A DNA stretch of 64,000 nucleotides, taken from positions 1,054,001 to 1,118,000 of the forward strand of contig NC_052111.1 of assembly GCF_012273895.1 (NCBI RefSeq), written 5' to 3'. The position numbers and the translations under genes were made by a program. This document shows positions 49,536 to 61,600 of the stretch, in pieces (the first letter of the stretch is position 1; each line of letters starts with the position of its first letter). The DNA comes from Zerene cesonia (Eukaryota; Arthropoda; Insecta; Lepidoptera; Pieridae). The notes below the pieces were generated by a model. The model was not told the origin of the DNA and searched no databases. It was given only the letters and a program-made list of their open reading frames with translations.

Positions 49536-50611
49536 TCAAAATTTGGTTTCAATATATTCAGACACCATTTGGGCTATATCTAGAGAAGACTTCAAAACAA
49601 ATGCATGTTCAACCTTAACTTCAAGCAATTGTAGTTCTGGTTGGTAAACTTTTAAATCTTCCATATAACTCAATGGTGCCCAATTATCACAATTGCTAAA
49701 AATAACATTTGTTACATGTTTTATTTTCTGAATTCCATCTTTATTTAGTTCCACAACTGTGTCCATCTCATCAAATGCTAGAAACATTACCTTTTCCATC
49801 ACACTAGGGCTCAAAACTTTGTAAATTCTTTCATAGTAGTGAGGTGGTAAAGATTTTAGTAATAAATACAAATCAATGAGGAATTTTTTTATACAATTTG
49901 GAAGAATCCTTATTAGCTTCAGTATTAATAATACATAACTAAATATCTGTCGTAATGTGTTGTTAATATATTTTCCATTGGGACTGACTGCCATTCTTTG
50001 TAAAGTTGGGAAAAGCAAATTTACAGATGACAACCTATGTATTAGTGCTGAATTTCTTTGCAAAATTTCTATTATCAGCCATGCTCCAATAGAATGTCCA
50101 ATTAAATGTAATTTGCTTTTCTTATCAATGCAATTATTGATAAGGTCAAGTTTGTTTAATTTGACCTTCAAGATTAAATAAATGTTCTTGATTACATAAA
50201 ATGTTTGATTTCTCATGGGGTACTTCTTCATGGCCGGCTTGACCTAAAATTTTTTATAAAAAATTGTTTATGAAGTTCTGTTATTTAATATATTTTACTA
50301 AGTTATGCTAACATTCAGTTAAGTAACACCAGTTTCTCTAAAGTAATGATATAGGTATTGAAAACTAAAAGAGATTTTAAATATTTCTAAATAATAACCA
50401 AATCAAGATAATTATGTATGATCTAACCAATAACACATATCGGCATTGATCGTAATTTAAACAACTCTGCTGCAAATTCAATGTAGAAGTCGGTAACTCC
50501 TGGATTTCCAGTGAGGCAAAGTATGACATCTTTCCCGTTGGTATTAAATGGATCACCCCATAACAACAAACTAGTCTCCACGCCATTTAGCGTTTTATAC
50601 ACTCTTATCAT
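49536..50611 (-). CDS. Ldah: Lipid droplet-associated hydrolase, with an apparent frameshift
   Basis: Serine hydrolase on lipid droplets, proposed to act in sterol ester or droplet turnover. Exon 1 is 50611-50428 (ATG, VILCLTGNPGVTDFYIEFAA, the family GNPG motif). Exon 2 starts at 50243 and joins in phase 1 (GQAGHEEVP). It reads FNLEGQIKQ and then meets TGA. The true continuation (KLDLINNCIDKKSKLHL, GHSIGAWLIIEIL) is in another frame, shifted at about 50150-50156. The break fits a 2-nt loss in what should be GQ-x-x-x-KL. The remainder is intact: the nucleophile GHSIG, LLFPTLQRMAVSPNGK, the likely Asp in NCDNWAP and the likely His in VEHAFVL, then TGA at 49536-49538. Either an assembly error or a real lesion. 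Confidence 0.8.
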
Positions 50612-51620
50612 ATTGATGTTTGTTTTTAGTAAAATAAGTATAACGGAGAATAATTGTTATTTCACTCTGTACTTAGTGAAGATTAAATACATATGTTGAT
50701 CATGTCAAATGAAGTTATTTACAGATGTCAACATTTCGTCATGTAAACAATTTTCTTTATAAAAATATTGTAAAATTTTGGATACATATATAACTTTTTT
50801 AAGCAACATATTTTGTTAAAAATAATGCAAATTCGTTAATTTAGTGTACAGGATTCACATTTTTTTTTCCATGACAAAACAGTTGACAGTTGACAGTTGG
50901 AAAACTTCTGCTTTGTTTTATTATAAATATTCTTTATTGGGAACTAATATTCTTTATTGGGAACTAATTTTGCACAATAATATTCTTTATTGGGAACTAA
51001 TTTTGCACACATATACTTGTACTGCTAATTTTTTGAGCTGTTATTTAAATGTTCGAGATGATATTCGAAATCATAATGATTTAAATAACATATTGAGCAG
51101 TAATTTAATTTAATGGCGGTTGATTAATTATTGCAGCATGGACAGTAATAAAAATCAATTAGTCGGATATTTTATCATACAAAAATAATTAATTGAACAG
51201 TCCAGTAACTGAATGATCAGTAAAAATAATGAAATGAGCAATTCATTATTCAATAAATTATTCGACATATCCACAGATAACATAATTACTACATAATACT
51301 AGGGTAGAAGTATGGAGGTCCAACTCAGTGTAAAGGAAAACTTCTGCTTTGTTGCAGCACTTTTTTTTAAATGGTTGTAATATTATACAGAAGAATTAAT
51401 CCATACATATAATAATACTGTAGAAACGTCGTTTTTGTACATCAATAAAAAAAAACGGGGCTGAAAGGATAGCCAATAGAACTGATTTCCAGTATTTTTT
51501 GATGTTACGATTCCAATTTATATGTTCGGATATCACGTTAAGTGTACGAAGTAATTTAGATAACTTTTGTGGACAACGATCGACTGTAACGCGATTGAAT
51601 ACAGATTTTTTTTATGTTAG
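50612..51620. other. Intergenic spacer upstream of Ldah with short tandem repeats
   Basis: Three copies of ATTCTTTATTGGGAACTAAT occur at 50928-51009, the last two followed by TTTGCACA. GGAAAACTTCTGCTTTGTT occurs at 50898 and again at about 51335. No gene seen. Confidence 0.6.
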
Positions 51621-51622
51621 AG

Positions 51623-51780
51623 TGGGCAACTGAGCTGGTGGTTCGCCTGATAGTAAGCGATTACCACCGCCCACGAACATTCGCAAAGGCAGTGCCTATG
51701 TGAATGCACTGCACGCTTTTTAGAAATAACATAAGGAAAGAAAAGTCTTAACAACTGGAAAGAAGGAATGGACTGGGAAG
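51623..51780 (-). repeat. LINE-like 3' fragment
   Basis: GGGCAACTGAGCTGGTGGTT, CGCCTGATAGTAAGCGATTA and CCACCGCCCACGAACATTCG in order. It is the reverse strand of the family seen at 42055-42295. Confidence 0.6.
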
Positions 51781-52449
51781 GGTGAGGCCTCACAGATATC
51801 AATAGATGGCATTGTGCGTGTGGCGTCATTTTCTGAATCGCGGCATTAAGATATTCTTTGAATAAATAAAGTACGCCCATATCTGCCGACATTTTTGGTT
51901 TTAGTAGGTGTCTACTCACTATTGTCTTTAAAATAAGTTTGTCTCTGAAAAGGTCTTTACTATTTAATATCCTAAATCGTTTTGTCTTAAAAATAATTTG
52001 GTCTTTTTTATAATGTGCGAAGTAAGAAGTAAGTAAGACTTTTCCCATGGTTAAATATGCGTAGCTCTCTCACGCGTAAAAATTTTTATTGTGTTTATAA
52101 AGAAGCACTAGCATAAATTAATAATTGTATCAGTATCCTCCAACAGCGTTTCGTACAAAAAAAAAGGTTATAAGTTCCGACATCCACGCGAATGAAGTCG
52201 CGGGCACAGCTAGTATATGGAATATAATTGTACAGAATTTTTAAGTACCCCAATTATCTGTAAATAGAAAATGAATCATTTAGGCAATCACATGCTGAAA
52301 AAAAATTTAAATTTTTAAACCTAGCACTCTGTTTATAACTACTAAGTTTACATCATTTCCATTACCTACATTAGCGCTGTTTCGGTTAGTGTTCGAAAAA
52401 TAATTAGCTATTTACACTTTCACTAAGCCCCCATACAAGACACCCTTAG

Positions 52450-52770
52450 TGTGGTAGTCGAGCATGCTTCGGCACGAATTGGGCCAGCTCGCATAGGGGA
52501 AGTACCAAACCCCCACAGAAGACCAGCGTGAAATACTTTCTGTTTCGTTCGGTGAGTGGGGGAGCCGGAGGCCAATATAAGTTTTCTGACCCTTCCCAGT
52601 CCTTTGTTTCTCTCGTCAATCCTTTCTTAATCCCTTTCCAATATGAAGACAGGAATCCGTCAGTAGAGGCGTAAGGTATGCAATCGACCTTCCGCTTTTG
52701 CAAATGTTCAAGGACAGTGGAAGCGCTTACCATCAGGCGACCCACCAGCTCCATCGCCGACGATGACATA
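52450..52770 (+). repeat. LINE-like dispersed repeat, longest copy
   Basis: CGGCACGAATTGGGCCAGCTC, CCCCCACAGAAGACCAGCGTG, GTTTCGTTCGGTGAGTGGGG and CTTACCATCAGGCGACCCACC in order. The same order of blocks appears at 59335-59640. Confidence 0.65.
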
Positions 52771-53368
52771 AAAAAGAGCTCTCCTTACATCTCTCCATAG
52801 TAATAGTGGAGTATCTTGTGATCTAGAATATGGCCAACCTGTTAAATTTAGATCATGGCAATGCCGTGGGTTTATTTCTTAGTGTTTGCTTATTATGTCC
52901 TTTCTGGTACTACAAATAAATATTATATCATAGAAATATTAAGTGACAACATTCATATACACATGCCATTCTCTGTGCTATAAGAGACAGACCTAGAGCC
53001 AAATAATTTCTACTTTTTCCAAATTTGCCCAATTCCAATTAACTTTAATATACATAAACAATTCTCAAGAGGCACTACAAAATGCACTGCACTGGTGCTT
53101 TGTAGACTTGTATACAATATGGATTTGATTGAATTTGGTTTCTTATTCACAAAAATATAAAAAAGGCATAAGTAATACTTTTACTATTATAGAATATAGT
53201 AGTGGTAATATGTATTCTGGATTAAAAGAAATTTGTGGGGGAAGTATAGGCTTATTATATATATGTGGGTGAAGTATAATGCAAACTTCAAGTTTAAAAT
53301 TTAGGTAAAAGCCTTTTTTATTAAAAACGATTTATTAAAAAGAATTTATAAGCAATCACATTAGCATG

Positions 53369-56300
53369 TTAATTCTCATTTTGTGAAGTGAAATCATTTT
53401 TTGTTTTTTTTTTATAATTAATGACTTCTAACATTCCTTCATTGTTTAAAACTAGGTTCTTTAATCTCCTGTTTCTATCATGCTTAATCCTCACAAGGCC
53501 ATACTCTATGATATTTTCAATTGGGCTAGTCAAATAATTTTTATATTTACTTATAGCTCTAGTTGTTGTATCATATAAGAAGTTATGTGTTATTCCATCA
53601 GGGAAATGCTTCTGTATTTCTTTCCATCTAATGTCTGTCCACACTTGATATGGATATTTCCTTAGCCTAAAAATTAAAATAAACATGATTTAAAAAGCAT
53701 GTCATGTAACAGACCTTGCCTTCATCTNNNNNNNNNNNNNNNNNNNNNNNNNNNNNNNNNNNNNNNNNNNNNNNNNNNNNNNNNNNNNNNNNNNNNNNNN
53801 NNNNNNNNNNNNNNNNNNNNNNNNNNNNNNNNNNNNNNNNNNNNNNNNNNNNNNNNNNNNNNNNNNNNNNNNNNNNNNNNNNNNNNNNNNNNNNNNNNNN
53901 NNNNNNNNNNNNNNNNNNNNNNNNNNNNNNNNNNNNNNNNNNNNNNNNNNNNNNNNNNNNNNNNNNNNNNNNNNNNNNNNNNNNNNNNNNNNNNNNNNNN
54001 NNNNNNNNNNNNNNNNNNNNNNNNNNNNNNNNNNNNNNNNNNNNNNNNNNNNNNNNNNNNNNNNNNNNNNNNNNNNNNNNNNNNNNNNNNNNNNNNNNNN
54101 NNNNNNNNNNNNNNNNNNNNNNNNNNNNNNNNNNNNNNNNNNNNNNNNNNNNNNNNNNNNNNNNNNNNNNNNNNNNNNNNNNNNNNNNNNNNNNNNNNNN
54201 NNNNNNNNNNNNNNNNNNNNNNNNNNNNNNNNNNNNNNNNNNNNNNNNNNNNNNNNNNNNNNNNNNNNNNNNNNNNNNNNNNNNNNNNNNNNNNNNNNNN
54301 NNNNNNNNNNNNNNNNNNNNNNNNNNNNNNNNNNNNNNNNNNNNNNNNNNNNNNNNNNNNNNNNNNNNNNNNNNNNNNNNNNNNNNNNNNNNNNNNNNNN
54401 NNNNNNNNNNNNNNNNNNNNNNNNNNNNNNNNNNNNNNNNNNNNNNNNNNNNNNNNNNNNNNNNNNNNNNNNNNNNNNNNNNNNNNNNNNNNNNNNNNNN
54501 NNNNNNNNNNNNNNNNNNNNNNNNNNNNNNNNNNNNNNNNNNNNNNNNNNNNNNNNNNNNNNNNNNNNNNNNNNNNNNNNNNNNNNNNNNNNNNNNNNNN
54601 NNNNNNNNNNNNNNNNNNNNNNNNNNNNNNNNNNNNNNNNNNNNNNNNNNNNNNNNNNNNNNNNNNNNNNNNNNNNNNNNNNNNNNNNNNNNNNNNNNNN
54701 NNNNNNNNNNNNNNNNNNNNNNNNNNNTCATCAAAATTGGTCAAGCCGTTTCGGAGGAGTATGGCAACGAAAACTGTGACACGAGAATTTTATATATATA
54801 GATTTTGGATGCAAAAGTCTGTCTTCAACAGCTGTAGCAGTGCACCAATTTGGATAAAATTTTGAATGAATATAGTTAAAGATCCATAACAACATATACA
54901 TGCAATTTATATGTACAGTAATACCTCAACTTTCTCTACTCTGTTGTGATGACCGTGAGACAAATAAAGCGGTGTGTTTGGAGCATACACTAAATAATAT
55001 CAAACATAAAAAATTGCATAAAACAAAAATATTATAAATTGGTCAAGAAATTTGAGCAACTGCAATACTGACTTATGCCACTGTCGCTTCCATGCAGGTG
55101 TAAATTTGTTGATAAAATCAAAAAAGCGAATAAAATTACTTACAATAATAGTACCTTCTTCCTTAGTTTTCTTATTTTTATATCACATTTAACAAATAGT
55201 TGAACATGTAGGTAGTAATACCAAAATTTTTGTAAGCTCAAATAATATTTTTCCATGTCCTTTTCAAGCTTCTTCCATATTGATGTGTCAAATCTTTTAT
55301 ATTTTAAGTCTTCAAGTGAGTAACCAGAATAATCCATAAGGTGTTTCAAAAATTTTGTTGCTAATGGTAATGACCATTTTTCTTTGTTTCTGTTTAATAA
55401 ATGCTCTGAAAAAAGGAAATTAACAAGAATGTAGGAATCAAAATCAACCAACAGCCTGCAGAACATTGAAATACTTCAATAACTTATATGTATGACATTA
55501 TTTATATAATACATAATGAAACTCCTATTAATCTTGACTTGAATTTTGATGATTCCAAAGTTAACTAATGAACATTAAAAATGCAAACTATTTAATTAGA
55601 ATTTGTTTTACCTCCACAATCTTGGGCTAGCCTTTTATATATACCTCGAGGTTCTCTATGAAGTATTCGGGAAGCATTTTGAATGCCTTGTTTAGGAAAA
55701 TGATACATACACATTTGAATTATTTTTAATTCAAGTTCTGTGTATTTGCCTCTGTTAGGGCTAGCGTAATTTGCCACAAAATAGTGGAAGACCTGATACA
55801 GATTTCTTTCAAGCTTTTGTGCTAGGAATGAAATGACAAAACGTCTTACTTTCTCTTCCTGACCTCTTTTGTTTTTATCTTTATTGCGCCACCTTGCAAG
55901 GCACATTGGTTTATTTGGTAGGTTAAATTGCTAAAAAGAAGAGGAACATGATTAAAATGTTACTTCTACTATATGTGTATATGAATTTTAATGAAATGTT
56001 TTTATAAAAATTTTAAATTTTTAGTTACCTTCACAAACTTTTTCCAATTTTTGCGTATTCGATCACACTCAGCTTTACTCATTTTATCTTCACAAAATTT
56101 TTCATCATCGCTCGATTGTTTTAACTTTCTTGTTAACCAACCAGTTTTCTGATACCATGGTTGTTCCCAAGTCACAATCATCGATTCTTGTTTATCTATA
56201 AGTTTCTACTTTGTCTATTAATGTCACTTACAATTATAAAATTTATATACATATATAATTTATCACAAATGTTAGTGATAAATGTATTATAGATATTAAA

Positions 56301-56706
56301 AATTAAATCAAATGTTGATTATATAATAAAAAACAAAGGTTTATTTGTTGTAAAATAATTCTCTGATAATGGATGCAGAATCATGATAAAATTTACAGGG
56401 TACTAACATGAATGTTTAACATATAGCTTTTTAAATCAGTTTGCGAGCCAAAAAATACAAAATAATATTAATAATTACATACGCTATTGAAAACCTCTGT
56501 AGTCCACATTTTTTGGGAAATTGGTTTAAAAGTTTATAATTTTATTTTACTCTATAAACTCAAATAAATGAACAATTATTACTTGTCTCATACTTTACCT
56601 CGATAAAATCTTCCTCTTCTATTCGTAACTCTTCCAAAAGTATTAAAATTTGATCCTTGCATGTGGGATCTGAGATTTCAATATTATTAAATATGGATAA
56701 ATCCAT
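53369..56706 (-). CDS. Myb/SANT-like protein, possibly TTF1/Reb1-related
   Basis: Five exons join in phase: 56706-56599, 56205-56029, 55930-55612, 55405-55144 and 53666-53369, giving 387 residues. The acidic N-terminus is followed by W-rich Myb-like segments: WEQPWYQKTGWLTRKL and CDRIRKNWKKFVK; GKYTELELKIIQMCMYHF with RILHREPRGIYKRL; WKKLEKDMEKYYLSLQKFWY; and YPYQVWTDIRWKEIQKHFP. The spacing of Trp residues and the repeated W-x(n)-L pattern recall Pol I termination factor TTF1/Reb1 and similar multi-Myb proteins. The exact family is uncertain. The last intron contains a 1000-N gap, but phase 2 on the left and 1 nt on the right still match (a TTG codon), so a missing exon is possible but not required. 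An LTR lies upstream. Confidence 0.65.
53728..54727. other. Assembly gap, 1000 N
   Basis: Run of N in the last intron of the Myb-like gene. An RTE-like tail follows immediately. Confidence 1.
54728..54805 (+). repeat. Non-LTR tail repeat
   Basis: TCATCAAAATTGGTCAAGCC, GTTTCGGAGGAGTATGGCAA and ACACGAGAATTTTATATATA in order, a common lepidopteran repeat end. It begins right at the gap edge. Confidence 0.6.
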
Positions 56707-56874
56707 TATGATAATATCCACAAATAAATTGCGAATTTAATTTTTATTCCATACAGTTATTATTACTATTTATCTTAAATGTAATTTTTGGATCAACGAG
56801 GTTATAAAACGCAATGATGAGCGTTCGCGTTCACTGGCGTTCACTGGTGTTTATCACAGGACACAGATTAAGAA

Positions 56875-57202
56875 CTAGTTGGTGTTTATTTTCGAGTCAG
56901 TGTTGCTACCTTCTTTTTCTAAAAAGGCCAACTCGGTACGAGATAGCGCGAAGCGATGCGGCAACCTCGCGCGCAAACATAAACCACCCTCGAGGTACCG
57001 GAATGCAATATAAACATGTTCATACACTACGCAGTTAGTTATTAACCAGAGTAAGTTTCGATCGATGCAAGTTGTAATAATTAAACTTTTTTTTTCCTTT
57101 TTGTGTTATTAGTAATAAATGTTCTTTTGTCTGTTTAATAAAATGTGTGATTTGACTAAAACCCTATGTCTAACGAACCCAAACTATATGTGGCGCCCAA
57201 CC
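56875..57202 (+). mobile_element. LTR-like sequence with primer-binding site (gypsy-type relic)
   Basis: A complete set of LTR-type signals in order: TATAAA at 57009-57014, an initiator-like GCAGTTAGTT at 57031 about 24 bp later, AATAAA at 57137-57142, and TGGCGCCCAACC at 57191-57202. The last resembles a tRNA-Lys-complementary primer-binding site. Possible imperfect ends are TAGTTGG (about 56876) and CCAAACTA (about 57180). No gag, pol or env homology and no 3' LTR were seen, so it is a relic. Boundaries are approximate. Confidence 0.45.
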
Positions 57203-58690
57203 CTACAAACGGCTAAAAATTTATAAAATTGTGTAATCACGAATAATATAGTCGCGAATACCACCAGAAAGCTAAAAAGTGCCACTTTTCTGGTTCATTA
57301 ATAATTTCATTATTTAATTATTCTGAGTACGATCATTTTTACTGGATGATTAGAACTTCAGTGGCCAATCAGAACGCTCAGGTTCTGAAAACCCTCCCTT
57401 GCTATGATATAAAAACAAAAAATTGCGAAATTGGCTTCATTTCGAGATAATTGCTAAAAATGTGAAAAAGGGCCCAGTTGCCTTTTTGCGGCTAAAAGTT
57501 TAAAAGCGGGTTGATTCACCAGAAAGAGATTCTACCCGAAAAGGTTGAAGGTGGCAATGCTGCTTATAGTATAGGTTTCCGAATAATTAATTCAGCATAA
57601 AAATTAAAACGTCTCACATTCTCAGAACTCTACCAAATTAAAGTGAGGCCATGGGGCACACAGAAGGTCAAAGATCGGATTTTAAACAAAAAGGAACCAT
57701 TAACCGTTCAACCGTTCGAGCGCTATGATGTCATGGATACACTGACACACACAACCAACTTATAAAACCTCGTTGATTCACGTCGCGGGTTAAAAATGTT
57801 TTTGTTCCACAAAATTCATGGATATCCCAAAATATGATTGTTTGTTTAACTTACCGTGAAAACAAAAGCGGCTAACGACCCATCACCCAATCTAACGAAA
57901 TATATATATTTTTTTATTTTAGTGTTGTGTTAACACTAGGACAAGGATATAAATTTATAAAATAAATATAAATAAAAATATCCATACTTAAGTATACAAA
58001 TAACTAGTTACTGCTGTTGGATTCGGTCTATTCCCAAATAAAATATGTGTATGTATGTGTAATATAAAATGACACTTTGCAAGTTGACTATACAAGTTGT
58101 ATGTACCATTTTTACAACGTTATTTCATATAGTCTCATTAAAATCACATACATACTTATATTAATATAATATGGTTTCAATAGCCCGTGTGGGTTCATTT
58201 CAATGAGATAAAGCCGACTGTATAATATTATATGTTACATAATATCTTCTTTCATGAGACACACACAAGTACAGACTAGTATAGTATTATGTTATCTGTG
58301 GTACAGATAATTTTAAAATGTTGACGTTCTGCTAATATTATGACATTTTAAATTGCCATACTCTGTGGTCTATCATAACCTTATTGTGATTTGTGATGTG
58401 ATTTGTGTTGTGGTTTGTATTCTATATTTCAAAGAGTCTAAAAATGTTATTAGCTCGTCGAAATGATAAGTTTTACATCCAGTCAGGGTTATAAATGATT
58501 ACTGAAACTTTAAAACATAACTAACCGCTGTGCAATCAAGGTAATTTTATTAAACTTTGTGTCTTTTATGATTTACGCGTTATGAGTGAGGACAATTTCA
58601 TTTATTTTGTTATATTTTATGATTGAAATGCATACTATCATGCTGATTTCAGTTTATTTGTGAGGCAAGAATGATGAGTTCCTGAAAAAA
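57203..58690. other. Spacer between the LTR-like sequence and the ZXD-like gene
   Basis: The part up to about 57800 may be leader of the retroelement. No reading frame was recognised. Near 58671 an ATGATGAGTTCC upstream ORF of four codons precedes the ZXD-like start. Confidence 0.35.
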
Positions 58691-58696
58691 AAAAAA

Positions 58697-61600
58697 ATGT
58701 TTGTTTCACACGACAAAAGCGTTATTAAGAAAAAAATACAAAAACCAAATATATTAAGAAGAAAACCCAAGACTATTGTACTGAAGTCAACGGCTGATAC
58801 GGAATTGTTGGATTGCCTTAATGACAAGGACAGTGACACAACTACATATTTTGTTGAAAGTGATACAAACATTGATAATGAGACAACCATAAAGAAACTC
58901 ATAAAGGGCAATAGCACATCAAAAAAGGTTTATCAAATTATCAATGATGACAATATACTAAGAGATTACCAAATAATTGAAAATGAAGCAAATACAAGAC
59001 CAAATAATTTGTTACCTACAGAAATAAGTATTGAGAACAGCATATGTGAGTGTTTTATTCCTCAATTACTTTTATGATATAAGGATGATGTAATTATGCC
59101 ATACAGCTACAAATATTTGATAGGCTTAGTTTTGAATGATTGAAATTCAAATATCTCCTAGTCATATGATATTTGGTACAAGTCACAAAGCTGAAAATGA
59201 GTTGATTTTTAAATGAATTGGTTTGGTAATTAGCCTACTCTGCATTAGTAATTTAACAACTAGGCCAAGTAGTTTAATGAGACCATAAAGGTAAAATATG
59301 TGCAAAATGGACTGTACCCTGAAAGAATTCGAGTGTCAGAGTTGAGCATGTTTTGGTGTAAATTGGGCCAACTTGTACCAGGGAAGGTACAACACCCCCA
59401 CAGAAGGCTGGCCTGGAATAGTGACATGTAAATACTGCTAAGGGGATCCAGAGCTCTGTTTTCTTCGTGTATTCTTCTGGAGTCCATCCTTTCTTTGTGT
59501 TGTCAATCTTTTACTTATCTCTTTCTCCTTTAAAGGGAGTAGCACTTTCATAAAGGCACTATCTCTGCATAAGTACATGTGCGGTGGTGATTGCTTACCA
59601 TCAGTCACTATGCTCAGGTGCTTGCAATCAAGCTCAAATAAAAAAATGAAACAAAAAGTAAAAAAAAGGACATCTATACAAATCTATTTTGAACCAAACT
59701 CAATAAGAAATTATGTCTTTTTCAAATCTATATAGAAGTAAATCAATCAATCTCAATCCTCCATTAATCCAAAATTACCTACAAAAATATTAAATTCTCC
59801 TTAGTTTGTAAATATTCATTTGGTTAATTTGTTTAAAAACCATATAATTTATGCATGAATATATACCACAAACTACTTTACTAAATACTTATCTTTAGTT
59901 CAAATACACAAAATTTTCCAGGCAATGAAGAAGACCTTGTACAATCATCATTAAATATAGATTCCTTTTTAATTGACAATACTACAAAACAGGTGAGTCA
60001 AAACATATTTTATAATCAAATATTTCAGTCAATGATAATATAATAATGCAAGATAGGACTTTTTTCTAGGAGATGTCCTATCTTTTAGGGACAAGTCGTA
60101 TACATGGGGGTACCTGTTGTGAAGCAACGCAAGGCATTTTGCTTTATCCTGTTTGGAATGAACACCTTAAATGTATTTTTTCATTAAAAATAATAAAAAC
60201 AAAAATTAACTGTGTGGTGTTACGGTATAGTAAGCCAATATTCTTTATTTTTCAGAATTTTTCACGGTCTGCCAATGTTACATCGGTAAAGAATCAAGTC
60301 GTTAAAACAAGTGACAAATTATGTTTTGGTTTTATTGATGACTCCAACAGACTAGTCGTTGAACCATGTATGTTATTTTATTATTATTATGTCAGAGTAG
60401 TACCTCGCCTTGCGGCGGTGTTGTTATAAACTCCGGCTGAGTGACCAGACATTTTATTATTATTATCATGAACTTACACATTTTCATATAGCCTCTTTTA
60501 TGTTCAATACATAAACTCAAAAATTTCATATTTTCAGGTGATGTAACTCAGGAAGATTTTTATTTAGAGCCGAAGTCTGATGTAGTTAGTACAATGGTAC
60601 CATTGTCTGCAGTGTCTACTATACAAGGCACAATAGACAATTATGCTCAAATGCCAACTGTAATAAAAAGCCATAAGTTTTCAATTGAAGATCTTACGCA
60701 AAAGTCAGTGCGTTACAAGGTAGTTAAATAATTTTTTAAATTTTATTCGTTAAAATGAGATAAAATTTCTTAATGTTTGTCAACATTTGTTTAATATAAT
60801 GTTAATACTTTCAGTGTGATGAGCCAAATTGTAGCAAGGAGTTCTTGAGCGAGCAAAAACTGGTCAAGCACAAAAATACTCATAACAAGGAATGCAGGGT
60901 GCCGCGTCAGACAACATTGGAGTGTCCTGTGAAGAAGTTGGATGGTAGTGGGATGGAAGTGCCATGTGGAAGGATATTTCAAGTTAGAGGAGAACTGATA
61001 AAGCATTTGAATGAAGAACATGCACCTGATGATGCAGCTTATAAGTGAGTGCTTATTATTATTACACAACAAAAAAAAAATCCCATTTATAAAAGCATTT
61101 CAATGCTATAAAACTAAAAATTAAATTACACAACACATTTAATCTGGATTTATTAATGCCTTTAATGTGGAACCTTATGTAAACATGCAGTTCCTAAGAT
61201 TCGCGCATTCAAATAAAATACAAACACACTCTTTAATTTTCACTTTTTAATTATTAGTATAGATATTTATTTATATATAATTGTGTTTATGAGGACAATG
61301 AATTTAAATTTGAAGAACTATTATAAAATGTAAAACACATGTCTTTCAGATATTAAATTATTTTGTAATTGTAAACGCCCAAAGGTGCGAGGAGTGCGAC
61401 CGCAGCTTCTTCTGGGCGTCCGGTCTGCGCGCGCACAGTCGCTCGCACGCGGCCGGCGCGCGCGCCGCGCTCGCGTGCCCGTGGCCCGGCTGCGGCCGCG
61501 TGTTCCGCCAGCCGTGCCGACTGCGCGAGCACAGCCGCGCGCACACCGGCGACAAGCCCTACCACTGCAGCCATCCCGTGAGTTTCCTGCCATTTATTAC

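Noticed and set aside
51617..52048. 143-codon minus-strand frame
   Set aside because: It begins in a LINE-like repeat fragment and has no recognisable domain.
52446..52769. 107-codon minus-strand frame
   Set aside because: Lies wholly within a dispersed repeat also present at 42055 and 59335.
56814..57038. 74-codon plus-strand frame upstream of the Myb-like gene
   Set aside because: Falls in the LTR-like sequence. Composition is not protein-like and no homology is recognised.
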